Part shown: positions 9,941 through 19,065 of the stretch, in pieces | Position numbering within the stretch: the stretch's first letter is position 1 | Layout of the letters: each line of letters opens with the position of its first letter | NCBI GenBank assembly: GCA_016926755.1 | Contig: JAFGNZ010000128.1 | Coordinates: 1 to 64,000 of the forward strand | Direction: 5' to 3' | DNA length: 64,000 nucleotides | Source: Myxococcaceae bacterium | GTDB lineage: Bacteria; Myxococcota; Myxococcia; Myxococcales; Myxococcaceae | Notes under the pieces: generated by a model | What the model saw: only the letters and a program-made list of their open reading frames with translations | What the model was told of the DNA's origin: nothing | The model's database searches: none | Position numbers and translations under genes: made by a program

Positions 9941-12058
9941 TCACTCCTGCGCGGGCGGAGGCGGTGTGGGAGGGCGGCGCGGCAGCTCCACCGTGAAGGC
10001 CGAGCCCCGCCCCGGCGCGCTCGCCACGTGGATGCGACCGCCCATGGCATCCAGGATCTGCCGGACGATCCAGAGCCCCAGCCCGAAGCCGCTGAAGTGC
10101 CGCTCGCTGGCGAGCCGCTCGAAGCGCTGGAAGAGCCGGGCCTGGTCCTCCGCGGAGATGCCGATCCCCTGATCCCGTACCACCATGCGCGCCCACTGCT
10201 CGCCCGCCTCGAGGCGGACGTCGAGGTGTACATCAATGGGGTGGCCCTGCCCGTACTTGATGGCGTTGGACAGCAGGTTCTGGAGGATCTGCTCCACGCG
10301 CAGCCTGTCCCAGCACCCCACCACCGCCTGGGGGAGCGCCAGGCGCAGCTCACACCTGGCGCGAGAGAGGTCATCCGAGAAGCGAGGGACGAGCTCTCGC
10401 GTCAGCTCGGCGAGGTCCACCTCCTCGGGCTCCAGCCGGAGCTTGCCCGCGGTGATGCGGGAGATGTCGAGCAGCTCATGGACCAGCGTCTTCAGCCGGC
10501 GGATCTGCCGGCTCACGGCCTGGAGCTTCGCGTCCACGGTGTCCCGGGGGATGGTGCCGGAGGCCGAGTTTTGGAGCGCCCGCTGCAGCACCTGGACGTT
10601 CAGCCCCAGGGAGGTGAGCGGCGTGTTCAGCTCGTGGGAGGCCACGGAGAGGAACGAGTCCCGGGCGCGGATCGCCTCCTGGGCCTCCTTGTAGAGCAGC
10701 CCGTTGTCGAGGGACGTCGCCGCGCGCCGGGCGAGATCCTCCGCGAGCCGGACGTCCGCGTCCGTGTAGCAGCGGTGGGAGTCCGCGTAGGCGAGCGTGA
10801 GCGCCGCGAGCGTCCGCCCACGGCTGATCAGCGGGACGGAGATGAAGGACTTGACGCCGAGCGCTCGGGTGTCGCGGCGCCGCTCGGGGTCGGACAGCCC
10901 CTGGTCGATCAGCTCGTCGGTGAGGTGGGGGATGAACTCCGTGGTGCCGGTGCGCAGCACCTTCCCGATGCCGCCCGCGGCCTCCAGGGAGACGGGGTGC
11001 TTCGCGTTGAACTCCACCGCCTGCGCGATGCGCTCCGGCTCGATGTGCTCCACGACGACCCGGCGCACCTGCCCCTCGGGGGTGGCCTCGTCCACCGCGC
11101 ACCAGTCCGCGAGGACGGGGACGGCCAGCCGCGCCAGGTGGCGGAGGATCTCCTCGCGATCCAGGGACGCCGCCAGCACCTCGCTGGCCAGGGCCAGGAA
11201 GGCCGCGCGCTGCTCGGCCAGCCGCGTCTGCTCGTAGAGGCGCTCGGTGAACTCGGAGTACTCGGCGTGCTCGGCCTCCACGCGCTTCTGCTCCGTCACG
11301 TCCTTCTGCACGCAGAGCCAGTGCGGCTTGCCGCCGATGTGGAGCGCCGAGAGCCGCGCGGCCGTGCTGAACGGCGTCCCGTCCTTCTTGACGTTCTGGA
11401 ACTCGCCCTCCCAGCTCCCCTGCCGCCGCAGCCGCGCGATGAGCTCGCCGACCCGCCGGCGGCTCTCCTCGGGGGGATGGTCGTGCTGGATGCTGAGGTG
11501 CTGGCCCAGGAGCTCTCCCGAGGCATAGCCGAACATCTGGTCCTCGGCCGGGTTGGTGTAGACGATGATCCCCCGCTCGTCGGCCAGGGACACGCCCTCC
11601 GTCATGCTGTCGAGGATCCGCGTGTGCAGCAGCAGCGCCTCGGTCTGCAGCCTCTCGTCGGTGACTTCACGTGAGAACACGTAGAGGAGCTCACCGCGGC
11701 GGTAGAGCCGCTGCCGGAACCAGCGCCCCCACGGCTCGTAGAGGTGCTCGAACTCCTCCGCGCGCCCTGTCCCGACGACGCGCAGGAACGCCTCGTGGAA
11801 GCGGCCCCCCTCCGAGCCCGGGAAGACCTCCCAGATGACGCGGCCGAGCACCTCCTCCCGCTTCCTGCCGAAGAGCCGCTCCGTGGAGGGGTTGAGGTAG
11901 AGGTAGGTCGCGTCGCGCCGGAAGACGGCGACGCTCTCCTCCATCTGCTCGAAAAGTTCCGTGTCGATGTCCCCGTGCTCCGCGCGGAGCCGCTCTCGCC
12001 GGGCAGAGGCCTGACGGGCCAGGAGTTCCTCCGCGGAGGGTGGGATGGAACGCGCCAT
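9941..12058 (-). CDS. Cytoplasmic PAS-PAS-GAF sensor histidine kinase
   Basis: 705 residues with no membrane segment. Two PAS domains (about 35-135 and 145-265; TRILDSMTEGVSLADERGII opens the second, with VTEQKRVEAE as its PAC end) are followed by a GAF domain (about 300-455) and the transmitter. The phosphorylated histidine is in SFLSVASHELNTPLTSLG, followed by the N box VEQILQNLLSNAIKYG, the G1 box VRDQGIGISAEDQARLFQRF and the G2 region FSGFGLGLWIVRQIL. There is no attached receiver and no response-regulator gene next to it, so it is an orphan kinase of the kind abundant in myxobacteria. It ends in a Pro-rich tail. The signal is unknown. Confidence 0.93.
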   Translation of the reverse strand: MARSIPPSAEELLARQASARRERLRAEHGDIDTELFEQMEESVAVFRRDATYLYLNPSTERLFGRKREEVLGRVIWEVFPGSEGGRFHEAFLRVVGTGRAEEFEHLYEPWGRWFRQRLYRRGELLYVFSREVTDERLQTEALLLHTRILDSMTEGVSLADERGIIVYTNPAEDQMFGYASGELLGQHLSIQHDHPPEESRRRVGELIARLRRQGSWEGEFQNVKKDGTPFSTAARLSALHIGGKPHWLCVQKDVTEQKRVEAEHAEYSEFTERLYEQTRLAEQRAAFLALASEVLAASLDREEILRHLARLAVPVLADWCAVDEATPEGQVRRVVVEHIEPERIAQAVEFNAKHPVSLEAAGGIGKVLRTGTTEFIPHLTDELIDQGLSDPERRRDTRALGVKSFISVPLISRGRTLAALTLAYADSHRCYTDADVRLAEDLARRAATSLDNGLLYKEAQEAIRARDSFLSVASHELNTPLTSLGLNVQVLQRALQNSASGTIPRDTVDAKLQAVSRQIRRLKTLVHELLDISRITAGKLRLEPEEVDLAELTRELVPRFSDDLSRARCELRLALPQAVVGCWDRLRVEQILQNLLSNAIKYGQGHPIDVHLDVRLEAGEQWARMVVRDQGIGISAEDQARLFQRFERLASERHFSGFGLGLWIVRQILDAMGGRIHVASAPGRGSAFTVELPRRPPTPPPPAQE

Positions 12059-12168
12059 GGAAACCCCGCATCCTGCTCCAATCCACGAAAGGGCTCAGGC
12101 CCCCCCTGGCCCCTTCCTGCTCCCGAGTGTCGAACAGCGCACACGCTCTGGCCGTGCCGCCTCGGGGC

Positions 12169-12843
12169 TCACCCGGCCAGGCGCCAGTCGATGGGAGCCT
12201 GCCCGCGCGCCTCGAGCGCCGCGTTGATCTGGCTGAAGGGACGGCTGCCGAAGAAGCCATTGGAGGCGGACAGCGGAGAGGGGTGCGCCGACTCGACGAC
12301 GACGTGCCGCCGCGTGTCGATGAGCTTCTTCTTCTTGCGCGCGTACGCCCCCCACAGCAGGAACACCACCGGCTCCGGCTTCGCGCCCACCGCGCGGATG
12401 ACCGCGTCCGTGAACTCCTCCCAGCCGTGCCCCTCATGGCTGTTGGGCTCGCCGTCCCGCACCGTCAGCACCGCGTTCAGCAGCAGCACCCCCTGCCTCG
12501 CCCAGGGCACCAGCGAGCCGCTCGCCGGCGGCGGCAGCCCCACATCACTCTCCAGCTCCTTGAAGATGTTGACCAGGGAGCGCGGCAGCGGCACTCCCGG
12601 CCGCACCGAGAACGCCAGCCCGTGCGCCTGCCCCGGCCCGTGGTACGGGTCCTGCCCCAGCAGCAGCACCCGGACCCGCTCGTACGGCGTCAGCCGGAAC
12701 GCCGAGAAGAGCTCCTCCTCCGAGGGGTAGACGGTGTGCTCCCGCCGCTCCCGCGCCACGAAGCGCTCCAGCTCCTTGAACGAGGGCGCCTCCAGCGCCT
12801 CGCTCAGCACCTCGCGCCAGTCCTCCGGCAGGCTCTCCCGCAT
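12169..12843 (-). CDS. ung: Uracil-DNA glycosylase, family 1
   Basis: Removes uracil from DNA as the first step of base-excision repair. 224 residues, the usual family size. The catalytic water-activating motif GQDPYHGPGQAHGLAFSV, the specificity stretch VLLLNAVLTVRDGEPNSHEGHGWEEFTD, and the DNA-intercalation loop HPSPLSASNGFFGS are all intact. The start is taken at the ATG at 12843, which has a strong GGAGGG site 5-6 bases upstream; an in-frame ATG at 12870 lacks one. It is divergent from the chromate transporter, with about 140 bases between the starts that must hold both promoters. Confidence 0.95.
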   Translation of the reverse strand: MRESLPEDWREVLSEALEAPSFKELERFVARERREHTVYPSEEELFSAFRLTPYERVRVLLLGQDPYHGPGQAHGLAFSVRPGVPLPRSLVNIFKELESDVGLPPPASGSLVPWARQGVLLLNAVLTVRDGEPNSHEGHGWEEFTDAVIRAVGAKPEPVVFLLWGAYARKKKKLIDTRRHVVVESAHPSPLSASNGFFGSRPFSQINAALEARGQAPIDWRLAG

Positions 12844-12982
12844 GCACCCTCCCCTCTGCATCACATCCAAGCATGCCTACGTGACGGGTTGGGCGGAAAA
12901 CAACCGGGGCGTGGTTCGCTGCGGGAGGGTTGCATGCTCGTTGCTTTACGGGGGCCTTGGGAGCCAGCAGAGTGCAGATACC

Positions 12983-14212
12983 TTGAATCCTCCCGCGGCT
13001 CACGGCCTGGCGGAACCCGACGTCCGCATCCCCGCGGAGCCCCTGCCGCGGCTCTTCTGGCGCTTCCTGCGCTTCGGCCTCCTCGCCTGGGGCGGCCCCA
13101 TCGCACAGATCGCCATGATCCGCCAGGAGCTCGTCGAGGAGGAGAAGTGGGTCAGCCCTGCCCACTTCAACCGCGCCCTCGCCCTCTACCAGATCCTCCC
13201 GGGCCCCGAGGCCCATGAGCTGTGCGTCTACTTCGGCATGCTCGCCCGCGGCCGCGTGGGGGGCCTGCTGGCCGGCCTGGGCTTCATGCTCCCCGGCCTC
13301 CTCCTCATGCTCCTGTGCTCGTGGCTCTACGTCCGCATGGGGCTCGACTCGCCCTGGGTCAGGGCCGCGTTCACCACCGTCCAGGCCGCCGTGGCCGCCC
13401 TCATCGTCCGCGCCGTCCACCGCATTGGCAGCCACGCCTTCACCCACCCCGCCCTGCTCGCGCTGGCGCTGCTCGCCGCCGTGGCCCAGCTGCTCGGCGT
13501 GCCCTTCGCCCTCACCCTCGTCTGGGGGGGCCTCACCGCCATGCTGCTCCATGCCGGCTCACGCGCCGCGGCCCTCGGGCTCACCGCCGCGTGCGCCACC
13601 GCCGCGGGCCTGCTCCTCGCCCTGCTCCCCTCCGAGAGCGCCCCGCTCGCCGCCGCGGCCCCCACCGGGACACCTCCGAGCACCCTCTCGCTGCTCGGCT
13701 CCGGCCTGCGTACCGGCCTGCTCACCTTCGGCGGCGCCTACACGGCCATCCCCTTCCTTCAGCACGACGCGGTCGCCCGCGGCGGGTGGATGACCGATGC
13801 CCAGTTCCTGGACGGGCTCGCCCTGGGCGGCGTGCTCCCCTCGCCCCTCATCATCTTCGGCACCTTCGTGGGCTACCTCGGTGGCGGGCTGCCCGGCGCG
13901 CTGGTGATGACGGCCGGCATCTTCGCCCCCGCGTTCGGGATGACGCTGCTGGCCCATCACCCGCTGGAGCGGCTCCTGCACCACCCCCGCGCCCGCGTCT
14001 TCCTCGAGGGCCTCACCGCCGCCGTCGTGGGCCTCATCGCCGGCACCGCGCTCCCGCTGCTGCGCGCCGCCGTGGATGATGTGCTCACCGGGCTCGTCTT
14101 CGCCGCGGCCCTCGCCGCCCTCTACCTCTCCAAGGCCCGCCTGGCCCCCATGGCCGTCCTCGCCCTGGCGGCGCTGGGAGGGCTCGGGGTGCACGCGCTC
14201 GGCTGGGTCTAG
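12983..14212 (+). CDS. chrA: Chromate transporter, ChrA (CHR) family
   Basis: Inner-membrane protein of about 409 residues made of two homologous CHR halves. The first half has FLRFGLLAWGGPIAQIAMIRQELVEEEKWVS and the ILPGPEAHELCVYFG segment; the second has GLRTGLLTFGGAYTAIPFLQ and LPSPLIIFGTFVGYLGGGLPGA. Family members export chromate. This lineage of chromosomal ChrA proteins may have other anionic substrates, and no chrB or resistance cluster is nearby. There is no ATG near the expected N-terminus; the TTG at 12983 gives the normal length, and the in-frame GTG at 12911 is the alternative. Neither has a strong ribosome site. The C-terminus is a run of hydrophobic helices ending at HALGWV. 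Confidence 0.88.
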   Translation: MNPPAAHGLAEPDVRIPAEPLPRLFWRFLRFGLLAWGGPIAQIAMIRQELVEEEKWVSPAHFNRALALYQILPGPEAHELCVYFGMLARGRVGGLLAGLGFMLPGLLLMLLCSWLYVRMGLDSPWVRAAFTTVQAAVAALIVRAVHRIGSHAFTHPALLALALLAAVAQLLGVPFALTLVWGGLTAMLLHAGSRAAALGLTAACATAAGLLLALLPSESAPLAAAAPTGTPPSTLSLLGSGLRTGLLTFGGAYTAIPFLQHDAVARGGWMTDAQFLDGLALGGVLPSPLIIFGTFVGYLGGGLPGALVMTAGIFAPAFGMTLLAHHPLERLLHHPRARVFLEGLTAAVVGLIAGTALPLLRAAVDDVLTGLVFAAALAALYLSKARLAPMAVLALAALGGLGVHALGWV

Positions 14213-14290
14213 GTCGCCCCTCCCCCTACCAGGGGAGCGGCCCGCGGTTCTTGGGTTCGCGGCTCGGCTCGGGCTAGCCTGTGCTCCGCC

Positions 14291-16087
14291 ATGTCGATGT
14301 ACAACGAGTCACTCCGCGCCTTCCTGAAGCCGGTCCTCCAGTACCTGGACGATCCGACGGTGTCGGAGATCATGATCAACGGCCCGACGGACATCTGGAT
14401 CGAGTGCAAGGGCCGCCTGTTCAAGACGCAAGCCACCTTCTCCGAGGAAGGCCTGCTTGGCGCCGCTCGCAACATGGCGCAGTTCGTCGGCCGCGTCCTG
14501 AACGACGAGCGCCCGCGGCTGGACGCGCGCCTGCCCGACGGCAGCCGCATCCACGTGGTCATCCCGCCCATCGCCCGCCGGGGCACCACCATCTCCATCC
14601 GCAAGTTCTTCAAGGACAAGCTGACGATGGAGGCCCTCATCAAGTACCAGTCGATGACGAAGGAGATGGCGCGGCTCATCGACGCGGGCATCCACACCAA
14701 GCTCAACATGCTGGTGTCCGGCGGCACGGGCTCGGGCAAGACGACGCTGCTCAACATCGTCTCCTCGCTCATCCCCGACGACGAGCGCATCCTCACCATC
14801 GAGGACTCGGCGGAGCTGCAGCTCAACCAGTCCCACCTGGTGGCCTTCGAGAGCCGGCCGGCGGACAAGTTCGGCAAGGGCGCGGTGGACATGGGGGACT
14901 TGCTGCACTCGGCCCTGCGCCTGCGCCCGGACCGCATCGTCGTGGGCGAGGTGCGCGGCGGCGAGGCCTTCCACCTGATGCAGGCGATGAACACCGGCCA
15001 CGGTGGCTCGCTGGCCACCTGCCACGCCAACACCCCCACGGACACGCTGCGCCGCATCGAGTCGCTGTGCCTCATGTCCGCCGTGGAGCTGCCCATGGTG
15101 GCCGTACGCGCCCAGGTGGCCAGCGCCATCAACATGATCATCTGCTGCGAGCGCCTCCATGACGGCAGCCGCAAGACGACCGCCCTGTCCGAGGTGCTCC
15201 CGCTCAACGAGAAGGGCGACTACCGCACCCAGGACCTCTTCGTCTTCACCCCGGTGACGAAGGATGAGGAGGGCCACGTCCTCGGCTACCACGCGCCCAC
15301 CGGCGTCGTCCCCACCTTCGTCTCCAAGGCCCGCGCGTACGGCTTCACGGACCTGGACGAGTCCTTCTTCGATCCGGCCACCTACGGGCTGCCCCCGCCG
15401 CCGACCTTCCAGGTCGGCTCCTCGTACGAGGTGCGCTGGGCGCCCTCGCTCAAGCACCGCGAGCAGGGCCGGCCGGATCCCGCCGAGTTCAAGAAGCAGT
15501 GGCAGGACTTCGAGAAGAGGCTCCAGCAGGAGGCGCGCCAGGGCAAGAGCGCCGCGCCGGCGCCAGCTCCCGCCGCGCCGCCCGTGCAGGTGCAGGTGCC
15601 CGCGGCCGTCGCGAAGTCACCTCCGATCGCCTCCCGGCCCGCTCCGGCGCCCGTCGCGAAGGCTCCTCCCCCCACCCTCCGGCCCTCGTCGGAGGTCCTG
15701 TCGGACGAGGACAAGACGCCCCCGCCCACCCGCAACCCCTTCGCTCGCGACGGGGAGGACGAGCTCGGCGCCCCGTCCGATGCTCCCGCCTCCCACCCGG
15801 GCATGCCTCCCGTGGACGAGCCCAAGGTGGAGATCGCCGAGGATCTGCTCGCGGAGGCCGCCTCCTCCCGCCCCGCCTCCCCTCCCCCGCGGAGACCTGC
15901 TCCCGCCCCCGCCCCCGCGCGGCCGACCACCGGCTCAACCTCCGCGCGCCCGGCCCTGCAGCCTCGCCGCCCCGTGACAAACCCCTCCTCGCGCCCGGCC
16001 GTGACCGCCGAAGAGGACTATGGCAACGACTCGAACAACAACGAGAAGACCCAGATCCGCTCGCCCCCGGACCGGCAGCGCCGGTGA
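14291..16087 (+). CDS. CpaF/TadA-type secretion ATPase with a long disordered tail
   Basis: 598 residues. The first 340 are a complete CpaF-like type II/IV secretion ATPase: the N-terminal domain opens LDDPTVSEIMINGPTDIWIE, Walker A is GGTGSGKTTLLN near 144-155, the Asp-box is ILTIEDSAELQL, Walker B is LRPDRIVVGEVRGGEAFHLM, and the His-box is GHGGSLATCHANTP. Such ATPases power Tad pili. Residues beyond 400 are low-complexity Pro/Ala/Arg, with a charged end (EEDYGNDSNNNEKTQIR). No other tad genes (cpaB, cpaC, tadB, tadC, flp) occur nearby, so this is an orphan copy. In myxobacteria stand-alone CpaF-like proteins are common, and a role outside pili is possible. Confidence 0.9.
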   Translation: MSMYNESLRAFLKPVLQYLDDPTVSEIMINGPTDIWIECKGRLFKTQATFSEEGLLGAARNMAQFVGRVLNDERPRLDARLPDGSRIHVVIPPIARRGTTISIRKFFKDKLTMEALIKYQSMTKEMARLIDAGIHTKLNMLVSGGTGSGKTTLLNIVSSLIPDDERILTIEDSAELQLNQSHLVAFESRPADKFGKGAVDMGDLLHSALRLRPDRIVVGEVRGGEAFHLMQAMNTGHGGSLATCHANTPTDTLRRIESLCLMSAVELPMVAVRAQVASAINMIICCERLHDGSRKTTALSEVLPLNEKGDYRTQDLFVFTPVTKDEEGHVLGYHAPTGVVPTFVSKARAYGFTDLDESFFDPATYGLPPPPTFQVGSSYEVRWAPSLKHREQGRPDPAEFKKQWQDFEKRLQQEARQGKSAAPAPAPAAPPVQVQVPAAVAKSPPIASRPAPAPVAKAPPPTLRPSSEVLSDEDKTPPPTRNPFARDGEDELGAPSDAPASHPGMPPVDEPKVEIAEDLLAEAASSRPASPPPRRPAPAPAPARPTTGSTSARPALQPRRPVTNPSSRPAVTAEEDYGNDSNNNEKTQIRSPPDRQRR

Positions 16088-16130
16088 GCCTGGGCCCGTG
16101 TGCCCGGGGGCTCCTCGCCCCCCGCCTTTC

Positions 16131-16220
16131 CAACCCGACATAGTGGGTTGCTCTCCTACCACCCGTTGGTACAGGGAGAGTACCTGGACCCGACGCGGAG
16201 CGGCGCCAGGCGTGCTGGCG
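16131..16220 (+). other. Three tandem stem-loops between two genes
   Basis: The 201-base gap after the CpaF-like gene holds three hairpins in a row: CAACCC/GGGTTG (16131-16150), CTCTCCTACC pairing with GGTA and GGAGAG around a small bulge (16151-16180), and CGCCAG/CTGGCG with loop GCGTG (16204-16220). None is followed by a T run, so they are not classic intrinsic terminators. They could be leader structure for the next gene, whose start is 69 bases on, or processing sites. Read by eye only. Confidence 0.35.
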
Positions 16221-16288
16221 TCGCGGTGCGCGCCACGCAGCAGCGTCACGACCTTGCTCAAGTGGCAACATGAGGAGAAAGTCGCCCC

Positions 16289-17281
16289 GTGCTGACACCC
16301 CTCCTCGCTACCTTGGTCCTGCTCAGTCAGGCTCCCGCCTCGCCAGATGAGCCCATCACCGTGCTGATCGCTCCCCCGGATACGGCGGGTGTGCCAGGGC
16401 ACGTCGTGGAGTTCGCGCAGGAGCACGTCTCCGAGCAGATCCGGGCCAAGGGCCTCACGGTGATCCGGATGAAGGACTTCCTCAGGAAGTTCCCCTCCGC
16501 CAGGCGCCGGGCGCTGCTGCGCTGCAAGCGCACCGAGCTGAAGTGCCTCACCGCGCTGGGCGAGGCGGCCCAGAGCGAGGTGGTGCTGGTGGCGGAGCTG
16601 CTGAAGCGGACGGATGGCTTTCGCGTGGGCACCAAGGTGTACAAGACGACCGATGGCGGGCTGGTGGCGGAGCACCTCATCCCCGGCGTCCGCGAGGAAG
16701 GGGTGCTGGACGCGCTCAGCCAGTCCCTGGACGTGGTGGTGCCCAAGGTGCGCAGTGAGCTGCGCCCCTCGGCCCCCCCGCCGCCCACCGAGGTGCCGCC
16801 GACGGAAGTCACCCCGCCGCCGGTGACCGAGGCGCCTCCCGAGGTTCCCCCGGAGGTGACGCCTCCCAAGGTGAAGCCTCCCGAGGTGACGCCCCCGCCC
16901 ACGGAGGAGACGCCCGTGGTGAAGCCAGAGCCTCCCAAGCCTCCCGAGCCGCCGGGCCGGCCCTGGGCGTGGGTGCCCGGCGCGGGCGGCGTCGTCCTGG
17001 CAGGCGCGGGGACATACTTCTATCTCGAGGCGAAGAAGGACTACGACAAGCTGAACGCGCAGCCCGACCCCAGTGCCCCGCTGATCAATGGAGAGGATGT
17101 CGCCAGTGCTGGTCGGCGGAAGCAGACCCTGAGCAGGGTGGCCTTCGGGCTCGGCGCGGCGGGGATCGTGACAAGCGTGGTGCTCTACCTGCTGCCCACG
17201 AAGCAGCCGCCCCCGGTCACCCCCTCGGTATCCGTGGGCCCCGGTGGGGGCATGGTGGGCGTAGGCGGAACGTTCCCGTGA
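16289..17281 (+). CDS. Exported Pro-rich protein with a C-terminal membrane segment
   Basis: 330 residues from a GTG at 16289, with GAGGAG about 11 bases upstream. An N-terminal hydrophobic signal (LLATLVLLSQAPA) precedes an alpha/beta domain (about 25-155) with ITVLIAPPDTAGVPGHVVEF and VVLVAELLKRTDGFRVGTKVY, a layout like small periplasmic domains that act on cell-envelope structures. Residues 160-225 are Pro/Glu/Val repeats such as EVTPPPVTEAPPEVPPEVTP, a rigid spacer. A hydrophobic segment lies near 230-250 and another near 285-305. I do not recognise the family. It sits 8 bases before the next gene, which carries its own AGGAG site, so the two are likely cotranscribed. Confidence 0.8.
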   Translation: MLTPLLATLVLLSQAPASPDEPITVLIAPPDTAGVPGHVVEFAQEHVSEQIRAKGLTVIRMKDFLRKFPSARRRALLRCKRTELKCLTALGEAAQSEVVLVAELLKRTDGFRVGTKVYKTTDGGLVAEHLIPGVREEGVLDALSQSLDVVVPKVRSELRPSAPPPPTEVPPTEVTPPPVTEAPPEVPPEVTPPKVKPPEVTPPPTEETPVVKPEPPKPPEPPGRPWAWVPGAGGVVLAGAGTYFYLEAKKDYDKLNAQPDPSAPLINGEDVASAGRRKQTLSRVAFGLGAAGIVTSVVLYLLPTKQPPPVTPSVSVGPGGGMVGVGGTFP

Positions 17282-17289
17282 GGAGATCT

Positions 17290-18930
17290 ATGCTGAAGAC
17301 CTGGAAACAGCGCCTCTGCTTTGCAGCGCTCTTGGGCGGCTCGTTCACTGTCGGCTGCCTCGACTTCGGCACAGCGCTGGAGAACTGCAAGACGAACGAC
17401 CGCTGTGCAGTCGTCACGACATGCGAAATCGAAGACGAGAACGATCAGCCCGACGATGGCTTCAAGGACTTGAACTGTGACGGCGTGGACGGCATAGCCA
17501 ACCAAGGCCTCTTCGTCGACCCCGTGGGCGGGAGCGATACCAACCCAGGCAACAAGGATTTGCCGTTGAAGACGATCCGGGCTGCCCTGGAGCTGCTGCG
17601 CGCGGACGCGGGCTCGGGCATCACCGCGCTGTATCTCGCTCAGGGCACCTATGATGAGGATCAGCTCGTCCTGGACAAGCCTGTGTCGCTGTACGGCGCC
17701 TATGGCGGGCTGTCTCGCAACTGGCAGCGCAAGGAGGAATACATCACCCACCTGGATGGTGGCGCCAGCGGCTTCGTGGTCTCGGGGCTCGGGGATGACG
17801 CGGGTGTGCGGATGGAGTGGCTGACCATCACCTCCGCGAATCCGACGAACCCCGGCACCCCCTCCATTGCGATGCGCGTCCTCGGGACTCAAGGCCTGCG
17901 GCTGAACAACACGACGCTCGTCGCCGGAAAGGGCGCGCCCGGGGCTCCAGGCTCCGACGGTGCCGACGGAGGGAATGGACCTGATGGAGGATCCGGGTCC
18001 GACGCCGTACAAGCTTCGGGGGGTGGAGGCGGTCAAAGCCCCACGCACCTGTGTAGAAGCGAGGACCGCTCCGGCGGAGATGGACAGAGCGGTCGCCTGT
18101 ACACTGCCGGCGCGACAGGCTACGCCGGTCAACCTGATCCCCCAGGGACTCCCGGAGGTGACGGCGGGACTGCTGGCATCGTCGCTGGCACGGGGCCATA
18201 CACTTGCGGTGGCGGTGCTGGCCAGGAGGGATACCCGGGTGCCCACGGGGCGGGCGGCGACGCAGGGACCGGGGGCATGGGAATGGGCAGGCTCCTCGCA
18301 GGGATGTGGCTCGCCAACCAGAGCGGCTCCACAGGCGAGCCCGGCGCCGCTGGAGCAGGTGGAGGTGGCGGCGGGAGTGGAGGCGGCTGCCCTCAGCCTC
18401 CTGGCATCACCGGCGATACGGCCAAAGGTGGCGGAAGCGGAGCAGGGGGTGGAGGTGGCTGCGGCGGCACTGAAGGTCAGGGCGGCGGCGGCGGCGGTGC
18501 CTCCATCGCGCTGCTGCTGAGCGACGCCACGGTGAGCTTCGGGAAGGTGACGCTCGTGACGAAGGGGGGCGGCCTGGGCGGCCAGGGTGGCAACGGCGGA
18601 CCCGGCGGTGTGGGCGGCCTGGGCGGCCTCGGAGGCCAGGGCGGCGAGATCAATGACGCCCGGGTCGATGGCAAGCTCTACACCACCACTGGCGGCACCG
18701 GTGGAAAGGGCGGCAACGGCGGCAATGGCGGCCCCGGTGGATCCGGAGGCGGCGGCGGTGGCGGGCCCTCCGTCGGTGTTTGGTGCTCGGACGGTGGCGT
18801 CATCACTACCGAGGGAGTTACCATTACGGAGGGGCTGGGCCCGGCGGGCGGCGGCGGCCCGAGCGCTGGCAACACAGGCGCTCCCGGCCAGGTGATCCGC
18901 TACCAGGGCTGCGTGCCCTCCCCTCCCTAG
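17290..18930 (+). CDS. Gly-rich surface lipoprotein with a DUF1565-like domain
   Basis: 546 residues. The start at 17290 has a perfect AGGAG site five bases upstream. The signal ends in VGC (Cys20), suggesting a lipoprotein. Residues 70-215 look like the start of a right-handed beta-helix (FVDPVGGSDTNPGNKDLPLKTI, then ALYLAQGTYDEDQLVLDKPV), the DUF1565 pattern. From about residue 217 to 515 the protein is nearly all Gly with Ala, Asp, Ser and Pro, first as collagen-like GAPGAPGSDGADGGNG, then as pure GGN/GGQ/GGP runs, interrupted by short beta segments. It ends GAPGQVIRYQGCVPSPP, a capping strand. Six or more cysteines could form disulphides. Likely a cell-surface or matrix protein; function unknown. 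Confidence 0.85.
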   Translation: MLKTWKQRLCFAALLGGSFTVGCLDFGTALENCKTNDRCAVVTTCEIEDENDQPDDGFKDLNCDGVDGIANQGLFVDPVGGSDTNPGNKDLPLKTIRAALELLRADAGSGITALYLAQGTYDEDQLVLDKPVSLYGAYGGLSRNWQRKEEYITHLDGGASGFVVSGLGDDAGVRMEWLTITSANPTNPGTPSIAMRVLGTQGLRLNNTTLVAGKGAPGAPGSDGADGGNGPDGGSGSDAVQASGGGGGQSPTHLCRSEDRSGGDGQSGRLYTAGATGYAGQPDPPGTPGGDGGTAGIVAGTGPYTCGGGAGQEGYPGAHGAGGDAGTGGMGMGRLLAGMWLANQSGSTGEPGAAGAGGGGGGSGGGCPQPPGITGDTAKGGGSGAGGGGGCGGTEGQGGGGGGASIALLLSDATVSFGKVTLVTKGGGLGGQGGNGGPGGVGGLGGLGGQGGEINDARVDGKLYTTTGGTGGKGGNGGNGGPGGSGGGGGGGPSVGVWCSDGGVITTEGVTITEGLGPAGGGGPSAGNTGAPGQVIRYQGCVPSPP

Positions 18931-19065
18931 CGTCCATCCCCAGGGGACTACCTGCCAGGGGGGTTGGACGGCCATGCCGCGACGCCTGTCTGCCGGTCTG
19001 CTTCCCTGGAGACGACAGATCGGCGACAGTCCCGCAGTCTGCTAGGCTGCGAGCCCTGCGTACCG

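Noticed and set aside
12911-14212. Chromate-resistance operon
   Set aside because: Only the transporter gene is present; no chrB, regulator or reductase lies nearby, so a resistance role cannot be claimed.
17941-18790. Repetitive GGC/GGT DNA as a tandem repeat or CRISPR-like array
   Set aside because: It is the coding sequence of a Gly-rich protein; units are irregular and there are no spacers.
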